From the NCBI RefSeq assembly GCF_000621205.1, contig NZ_KK211228.1, positions 266,246 to 330,245 on the forward strand: a stretch of 64,000 bases of DNA, in the 5' to 3' direction. Position numbers and translations under genes: made by a program. This document shows positions 58,675 through 64,000 of this stretch, piece after piece. Each line of letters opens with the position of its first letter. Position 1 is the first letter of the stretch. The stretch comes from Halotalea alkalilenta DSM 17697. GTDB taxonomy: Bacteria; Pseudomonadota; Gammaproteobacteria; Pseudomonadales; Halomonadaceae. The notes beneath the pieces were generated by a model. That model searched no databases, had not been told where the DNA came from, and saw nothing but the letters and a program-made list of their open reading frames with translations.

Positions 58675-60499
58675 TGGGGGTCGCCTGTGCCGCCGATACC
58701 GCCGCCTCGGGCTGGCGGATACCGGTCACCCTCATCGCCTGCTCGGCCTCGGCGACCTGCTGCTCCGGCGATTCCGGATTGTACGGCGCCGCGTTCGAGT
58801 CCGGCGCCACGTCGAGCATCCGCAGCGCAGGACCGGCCACCTGGGCGAAGATAGGCGCCGCGACCACCCCGCCGTAGTACCCACCGCGCTTGGAGTTGTC
58901 GATCGACACCACCACGATCAGCCGTGGGTCCGAGGCCGGCGCGATGCCGATGAAATTCGAACGATAAGCATTGGTCTCGTAGCCCGAAGCGCCCACCTTG
59001 CGCACCGTGCCGGTCTTGCCGGCTACCCGATAGCCGTCGATCCGCGCTCGCCCACCGCCGCCGTAGGGGCCGACCACCGTCTCCATCATCTCCACCACCT
59101 GGCGTGCGGTCTGCGGTGAGAGAACCTGAGTACCCTCCGGCGCGCCATCGAGCTTGAGCAGCGAGGGCGGCAGGCGGCGGCCATCGTTGGCCAGCGTGGT
59201 GTAGGCGCTGGCAAGCTGCAGCGCGGAGATCGACGAGCCATAGCCGTAGGCGAGCGTCGCCCGTTTGGCCTTGGACCAGGACACCGGCGGCGGCAGGCTG
59301 CCATTGGCCTCGCCGGGAAAACCGGTGCCGAGGCTATGGCCGATGCCCATCGCATCGTACATCTTCCAGATCGTATCGTTCGGCAGCTGCAGCGCCAGTT
59401 GGGTCATGCCGATGTTCGACGACTTGGTGATCACGCCGGTCAGGGTCAAGCGGCCGAAGTTACGCACGTCGCGAATGGTATAGCCATCGACGCGCATCCA
59501 GCCCGGGGAAGTCTCGAGCACGGTGTTCGGCGAGAACTGCTTCGATTCGAGGATCGCCGCCATCGCCAGCGGCTTCATCACCGAGCCCGGCTCGAAAGCG
59601 TCGGTGATCGCCCGGTTGCGCAGCCCCGCCGCATCCATATTGGCGCGGTTGTTGGGGTTGTAGGAGGGCACGTTGGCCATCGCCAGCACTTCCCCGGTCT
59701 TGGCATTCATCATCACCAGCGAGCCGGCGTCGGCATCATGGGCGGCCACCGCCGCGGCCAGTTCGCGGTAGGCCAGATACTGCAGGCGCAGGTTGATCGA
59801 AAGGGTCAGGTCGCCGCCCGGCCTCGCATCGCGGATCAGGTGCAGATCGCGAACCAGCCGCCCCTTGCGGTCCTTGAGCACCCGGCGCTGGCCGGGCGTG
59901 CCGGTCAGCCAGCGGTCGTAGGCGAGCTCGAGCCCCTCTTGGCCGTGATCGTCGATGTTGGTGACCCCGACCAGCTGGGCGGTGACTTCGCTCGCCGGAT
60001 AGTAGCGCTTGTACTCATGCTGGCCGTAGACCCCGGGCACGTTGAGGTCGAGCACCCGCTGGGCGGGTTCGGGCGTCACCTGGCGGCGCAGGTAGATGAA
60101 GCCTCGCGAGCGCAGGCCATCGATCCGCGAGATGAAGGCATCGGGCTCCTCGCCGAGCGCGCGGGCGAGCACCGCGAGCTGCCCGCGATCCTCGGGCAGT
60201 TCGCGCGGATTGGCCCATAGCGTGACCACTGGGGTGGATACCGCCAGCGGCTCGCCATCGCGATCGGTGATCATCCCGCGGTGGGCGTCGATCGGCTCGA
60301 CCCGCACGGTACGCGCGTCGCCCTGGCCCTGGAGGAAGTCATGGGTGACCACCTGAAGGTCGATGATCCTCCAGACCAGCGCGCCGAGCGCCACCAGGAT
60401 CACCAGCAGCATCAGCCGATAGCGCCAGGGCGCCGAGGCACCGAGCACCTGCCGTTCCACCCGCCGGCCACGCTGACCGGGTTCGCTGTAGCGGCTCAT
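58667..60499 (-). CDS. ftsI: Penicillin-binding protein 3 (FtsI), septal transpeptidase
   Basis: This 610-residue protein cross-links septal peptidoglycan. It has a short cytoplasmic tail, one membrane anchor (LMLLVILVALGALVWRI near residues 28-44) and a pedestal domain. The transpeptidase domain has the catalytic serine in EPGSVMKPLA near residue 300, SSNIGM near 357 and KTGT near 493. The C-terminus is a polar tail of about 40 residues beyond the domain. It overlaps ftsL by 4 bases and murE by 8. Confidence 0.97.
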   Translation of the reverse strand: MSRYSEPGQRGRRVERQVLGASAPWRYRLMLLVILVALGALVWRIIDLQVVTHDFLQGQGDARTVRVEPIDAHRGMITDRDGEPLAVSTPVVTLWANPRELPEDRGQLAVLARALGEEPDAFISRIDGLRSRGFIYLRRQVTPEPAQRVLDLNVPGVYGQHEYKRYYPASEVTAQLVGVTNIDDHGQEGLELAYDRWLTGTPGQRRVLKDRKGRLVRDLHLIRDARPGGDLTLSINLRLQYLAYRELAAAVAAHDADAGSLVMMNAKTGEVLAMANVPSYNPNNRANMDAAGLRNRAITDAFEPGSVMKPLAMAAILESKQFSPNTVLETSPGWMRVDGYTIRDVRNFGRLTLTGVITKSSNIGMTQLALQLPNDTIWKMYDAMGIGHSLGTGFPGEANGSLPPPVSWSKAKRATLAYGYGSSISALQLASAYTTLANDGRRLPPSLLKLDGAPEGTQVLSPQTARQVVEMMETVVGPYGGGGRARIDGYRVAGKTGTVRKVGASGYETNAYRSNFIGIAPASDPRLIVVVSIDNSKRGGYYGGVVAAPIFAQVAGPALRMLDVAPDSNAAPYNPESPEQQVAEAEQAMRVTGIRQPEAAVSAAQATPND

Positions 60500-60837
60500 G
60501 GCGCCAGCACCTCGGTGTCATTGATGGCGGGCACGTGCATGTCGAGGCGCTGCTGGGAGATGCTCTCGACCCGCGAGGGCGTCGACCAGGTGCTCTCCTC
60601 GAGCAGCAGTCGACTCCATACCGCCTGCAATTCGTCGCGCTCGCGCTCGAGCGTCTGCAGCGAAGCGTAGTTGAGCCGGGTCTGGTGGGTGACGGTGACC
60701 ACCGCGAAAGCGGACACCAGCACGATGCCGGCCAGCACCATGACACTGACCAGCGAGGCACCGAAGAAGAGCTTGGTCGGCAAACTCCCCATCATCCCGG
60801 CCGAGCTCCGTCCATCCTGATCGGTACGCCTTTCCAT
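60496..60837 (-). CDS. ftsL: Cell division protein FtsL
   Basis: This 113-residue bitopic protein has one transmembrane helix (VSVMVLAGIVLVSAFAVVTV near residues 27-46) and a periplasmic coiled coil (YASLQTLERERDELQAVWSR). It bridges FtsB and FtsQ to FtsWI in the divisome. The second of two adjacent ATG codons (60837) is chosen because GAGG lies 5 bases before it; the first, at 60840, would have only 2. It sits between rsmH and ftsI, the standard position. Confidence 0.9.
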   Translation of the reverse strand: MERRTDQDGRSSAGMMGSLPTKLFFGASLVSVMVLAGIVLVSAFAVVTVTHQTRLNYASLQTLERERDELQAVWSRLLLEESTWSTPSRVESISQQRLDMHVPAINDTEVLAP

Positions 60838-60844
60838 CATCGCC

Positions 60845-61828
60845 TCATGCAAGCTTGCGCGCGGCGCGCATCACTGCGCTGCGCGCGCGGGGATTGGCAT
60901 CGACCTCGACGTCATCGGGTCGTTTCGCCTTGCCAAGCAGCTCGAGGCGCCGATTGAGCTGTGCCTCGCGGATCGGCAAGTGCTTGGGCAAATGGGCATC
61001 GCCCTTGGCGGCGTCGCGATAGAAGCGCTTGACCAAGCGATCCTCGAGCGAATGGAAGCTGATGATCACCAGGTGCCCCCCGGGCGCGAGCGCCTCCAGC
61101 GCAGCGGGAAGCGCGGCCTCGAGCTGGCCGAGTTCGTCGTTGAGATGGATGCGGATCGCCTGGAAGGCGCGGGTCGCCGGGTGCTTGCCCTTTTCCCAAG
61201 CGGGATGGGCCCGCTTGAGCAGCTCCGCCAGCTCGCCGGTGCGGGTGATCGGCAATTCACGCCTGCGTTCGCATATCGCTCGCGCCAAGCGCTTCGCGTA
61301 GCGCTCCTCGCCGTAGGTCTTGAACACCCGGGCGATCTCACCTTCAGCGGTGGATGCCAGCCATTCGGCGGCGGAGATTCCGGCGCTGGGATCCATGCGC
61401 ATGTCCAGCGGGCCATCGCGCAGGAAGCTGAAGCCGCGTTCGGCATCGTCGAGCTGGGGCGAGGAGACGCCAACATCGAGCAGCACACCGGCGAGCTCGC
61501 CATGCACGCCCTGCGACCGCGCGACCTCGCCGAGCTCGGCGAAGGGAGCGCCGTGAATGGAAAAACGAGGATCGAGGATCTCGCCCGCCGCAGCCAGCGC
61601 GGCCGGATCGCGATCGATCGCCAGCAGCCGCCCCCGAGGGGACAGCCGCTCGAGGATCAACCGACTATGGCCGCCGCGACCGAAGGTGCCGTCGAGATAG
61701 ATACCATCCGGATCGTGGACCAGTGCGTCCACCGCGCCTTCGAGCAGTACGCTTACGTGCCTGTGCGCCTGGTCTCGCGCCGCGCCATGCGGGGACTGCG
61801 CCTCAGATGCTCCGGCCTTCGATGACAT
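60845..61828 (-). CDS. rsmH: 16S rRNA m4C1402 methyltransferase RsmH
   Basis: This 327-residue enzyme (MraW) methylates N4 of C1402 in the decoding centre of 16S rRNA with [16 protein letters not shown] near residue 24 and the SAM motif [16 protein letters not shown] near 44 are present, with [19 protein letters not shown] near 117 and the late [11 protein letters not shown] near 265. It is the first gene of the division cluster here. mraZ, which normally precedes it, is absent. Confidence 0.97.
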   Translation of the reverse strand: MSSKAGASEAQSPHGAARDQAHRHVSVLLEGAVDALVHDPDGIYLDGTFGRGGHSRLILERLSPRGRLLAIDRDPAALAAAGEILDPRFSIHGAPFAELGEVARSQGVHGELAGVLLDVGVSSPQLDDAERGFSFLRDGPLDMRMDPSAGISAAEWLASTAEGEIARVFKTYGEERYAKRLARAICERRRELPITRTGELAELLKRAHPAWEKGKHPATRAFQAIRIHLNDELGQLEAALPAALEALAPGGHLVIISFHSLEDRLVKRFYRDAAKGDAHLPKHLPIREAQLNRRLELLGKAKRPDDVEVDANPRARSAVMRAARKLA

Positions 61829-61984
61829 GGCACCCGCTTCGAATCGAATGAAAATGGAACGGATGGCGGCATGCGCACGGTAGCGACGCCGGCCGGGCCA
61901 TGCCGTAGCGACGAAAGCGCACTCCGGGGAAAGAGGCCGCGGCCCAAGCGCCTCATGCGCACGACGCCATCGATGATTGGGGGA

Positions 61985-62352
<368 letters not shown>

Positions 62353-62462
62353 CAGAATAACAGCGCCCCGCCCCCCTCTCAACACTCCACGCAGCCCTAG
62401 GCGGGGAATTTGCACCATCAGGGTGAACACCTTGCACTTCTTTACACTAAATGGTGACAGCG

Positions 62463-63356
62463 TTACCGCTCGCCTTCCTTCAATGATTGAGCACGGGCAT
62501 ACCACTCCTGCTTACGCCCGCCGAGCAGCCGCGCCGCCACTGCGGCCGCCTGCTTGACCCCGACCCCCGACTCGGCGAGCGCGGCGAGCAGCGCCTCGCC
62601 GTCCACTTCGCCACTCTCCCCGGCCTGCTCGGCCGCGCCTTCGACCATCACCACGAACTCTCCACGCGCTTGATCGGGGTCCTCCCGCATCCGTGCCAGC
62701 AGGGCGCGCGCATCGCCATCGAGAAAAGTCTCGAATCGCTTGGTCAGCTCCCGCGCGAGCACCACGCGGCGCTCGCCGAACGCTTCGGCAAGGTCTTCCA
62801 AGGTCTCCTCGATTCGATGCGGCGACTCATAGAAAGCCAGCGTCGCCCGCTCCCGGCGCAGCGCCTCGAGTGCCGCGCGCCGCGCGCCGCGCTTGGCCGA
62901 CAGGAAGCCTTCGAAGCGAAACCGATCGGTGGGCAGCCCAGCCGCGCTGAGCGCAGTGATCAACGCGCATGGCCCGGGCAGCGGTATCACCGCAAGGCCT
63001 CTTTCACGCAGCCAGTTCACCAGCCGATAACCTGGATCGGAGATCAGTGGCGTGCCGGCATCGCTGATCAACGCCACCCGTTCACCGCGGGCGATCCGCT
63101 CGCCGAGCTGCTCGGCGCGTGCTCGTTCGTTGTGGTCATGCAGGGAGAGCAGCGGTGCGCGAACCCCGAGGTGGGCAAGCAGGCGCGCGCTGTGCCGCGT
63201 ATCCTCGGCGGCGATCAAATCGACCATCTTGAGCGTCGCCACCGCCCTCGCGGAGATGTCGTCCAGGTTACCAATCGGGGTAGCGACCACGTACAATGCC
63301 CCCGCCCCGTGCGAGCCAGTGGCGGTGTGTACGATGGAATCGGAAGTCTCGGCCAT
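62463..63356 (-). CDS. rsmI: 16S rRNA ribose methyltransferase RsmI
   Basis: This 297-residue enzyme 2'-O-methylates C1402 of 16S rRNA, the same nucleotide that RsmH methylates on the base. It has the tetrapyrrole-methylase fold: VATPIGNLDDISARAV near residue 24, AEDTRHSARLLAHLG near 51, and ISDAGTPLISDPGYRLV near 97. ALSAAGLPTDRFRFEGFLSA lies near 133, and a small C-terminal domain follows. It is divergent from lpoA, the standard arrangement. Confidence 0.96.
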   Translation of the reverse strand: MAETSDSIVHTATGSHGAGALYVVATPIGNLDDISARAVATLKMVDLIAAEDTRHSARLLAHLGVRAPLLSLHDHNERARAEQLGERIARGERVALISDAGTPLISDPGYRLVNWLRERGLAVIPLPGPCALITALSAAGLPTDRFRFEGFLSAKRGARRAALEALRRERATLAFYESPHRIEETLEDLAEAFGERRVVLARELTKRFETFLDGDARALLARMREDPDQARGEFVVMVEGAAEQAGESGEVDGEALLAALAESGVGVKQAAAVAARLLGGRKQEWYARAQSLKEGER

Positions 63357-63657
63357 GGGGCGCTCCGCTTGTCCAGGATGTGATGGAAACGAGGCGCTCG
63401 TCGCGCCTCATGGGCATGCCGCCGGCAATGCGACCGGCGCCTTGGCCCCGACACACCCCAAGGATTGAACGCCGAGGAGAGTCATGCCCCTCGGCGGGCA
63501 TAGAGTTAAGCCCGCGCACCTCGCCAACCACCGCGATCGACTGCTAACGTTTATGCGCAGACGGTCGGCGTCGGAAGGGCGCCGGCGAGTGATTCGGGCA
63601 GGAGACGAGACCCGGGCCCCGCCACCTTCATGACCACGATCAAGGAGCGATACGAAC
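63357..63657. other. Divergent intergenic region rsmI/lpoA
   Basis: This 301-bp region separates the divergent rsmI and lpoA starts. I recognise no gene, repeat or consensus promoter in it. Confidence 0.4.
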
Positions 63658-64000
63658 ATGCGTGACGCGCTGCAGCGGCTGTCAGGCCTCACCCTCACCG
63701 CGGTGATCCTCGGCGGCTGCGCCGGAGGCCCCTCCTTCACCCGCGAACCCTCTTCCGACGCGCTGCTCGACCAGGCCCAGCAGCAGCAGGGCGAAGAAGC
63801 CGCGCTGAGCCGCCTGCAGGCGGCCGACATCCTAGCACGCGGCGGCAGCGACGCGCAGGCGCTCGGGATTCTGAACAACATCGACCCACGTACCCTGTCG
63901 GACGCCGGCAGGGCGCGCTGGGCGCTGCTCACCGCGGAAGTGGCGCTGCGCCAGAACGACGGACGCACCGCGCTCGAGGCCACCGCGACGCTCGATGACG
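63658..64000 (+). CDS. lpoA: Penicillin-binding protein activator LpoA, N-terminal part
   Basis: The first 114 residues of an outer-membrane lipoprotein are visible. The signal peptide ends in the lipobox VILGGC with the lipidated cysteine near residue 21, and a TPR-like helical domain follows (DALLDQAQQQQGEEAALSR, QAADILARGG). LpoA stimulates penicillin-binding protein 1A from the outer membrane. The ATG at 63658 has AAGGAG upstream. Divergence from rsmI supports the call, since lpoA and rsmI are neighbours in Escherichia coli. The gene runs off the right edge. Confidence 0.88.
   Translation, partial: MRDALQRLSGLTLTAVILGGCAGGPSFTREPSSDALLDQAQQQQGEEAALSRLQAADILARGGSDAQALGILNNIDPRTLSDAGRARWALLTAEVALRQNDGRTALEATATLDD

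Noticed and set aside
63408-63983. A 191-codon minus-strand frame opposite lpoA
   Set aside because: The plus strand encodes a lipoprotein with a clear signal peptide and lipobox, so the opposite frame is a shadow.

Overview
The window is high-GC gammaproteobacterial chromosome, most likely from the Halomonadaceae or a close relative. This rests on a fused TyrA-AroA protein, the gyrA-serC-pheA-tyrA/aroA-cmk-rpsA order, a dciA gene between lpxC and secA, a Nudix/thiamine-phosphate-synthase-like fusion next to argJ, and an rsmI-rnpB-dcw arrangement. The family assignment is an inference from gene order and protein similarity; no search was run.

Positions 1 to about 6.7 kb look accessory. They hold two short-chain dehydrogenases (one cut by the window edge), an aldo/keto reductase in an operon with a TetR regulator, a DedA-family membrane protein with a PmtA-like phospholipid methyltransferase, and a second TetR regulator. 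Remnants lie among them: a LysR fragment and a scar joining the start of an MFS-type transporter to the end of an SDR. Two well-formed operator arrays are visible: a perfect 19-bp inverted repeat around a consensus promoter, and a tandem GCACTnAGTGC pair.

From 6.7 to 18.2 kb the genes are mostly housekeeping: ldcA, a FUSC membrane protein, ygfX-sdhE, ihfB-lapA-lapB, convergent pyrF, a ComEA-like protein, fxsA, groES-groEL with a sigma-32-type promoter, a MerR/hydrolase divergent pair, and trmJ. ihfB-lapAB points away from rpsA and lies 8 kb from it. Flipping about 9.6-18.3 kb would restore the usual rpsA-ihfB-lapAB order, so an inversion is likely.

From 18.3 to 28.2 kb a minus-strand run reads gyrA, serC, pheA, tyrA-aroA, cmk, rpsA (aromatic amino acids, serine, CMP kinase, ribosomal protein S1, gyrase). 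From 28.4 to 38.2 kb follow rdgC with an overlapping acyltransferase, trkH, a cation-efflux transporter, an unrecognised small protein, a type IV pilus set (pilin, pilB, pilC), coaE and yacG.

From 38.3 to 61.8 kb is the envelope and division block on the minus strand: rsmH-ftsL-ftsI-murE-murF-mraY-murD-ftsW-murG-murC-ftsQ-ftsA-ftsZ, lpxC, secA, argJ and the Nudix fusion, with dciA on the plus strand. The mur/fts genes mostly overlap by 4-14 bases. No mraZ, ddl, murB or prepilin peptidase gene is seen at the places where relatives often have them. Directly upstream of secA is a 126-residue reading frame with a signal-anchor-like N-terminus and an Arg-Gly-Pro-Pro motif near its end. It is a candidate SecM-like arrest peptide controlling secA and the best candidate here for an undescribed system. 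The right end carries the RNase P RNA, rsmI and the start of lpoA.
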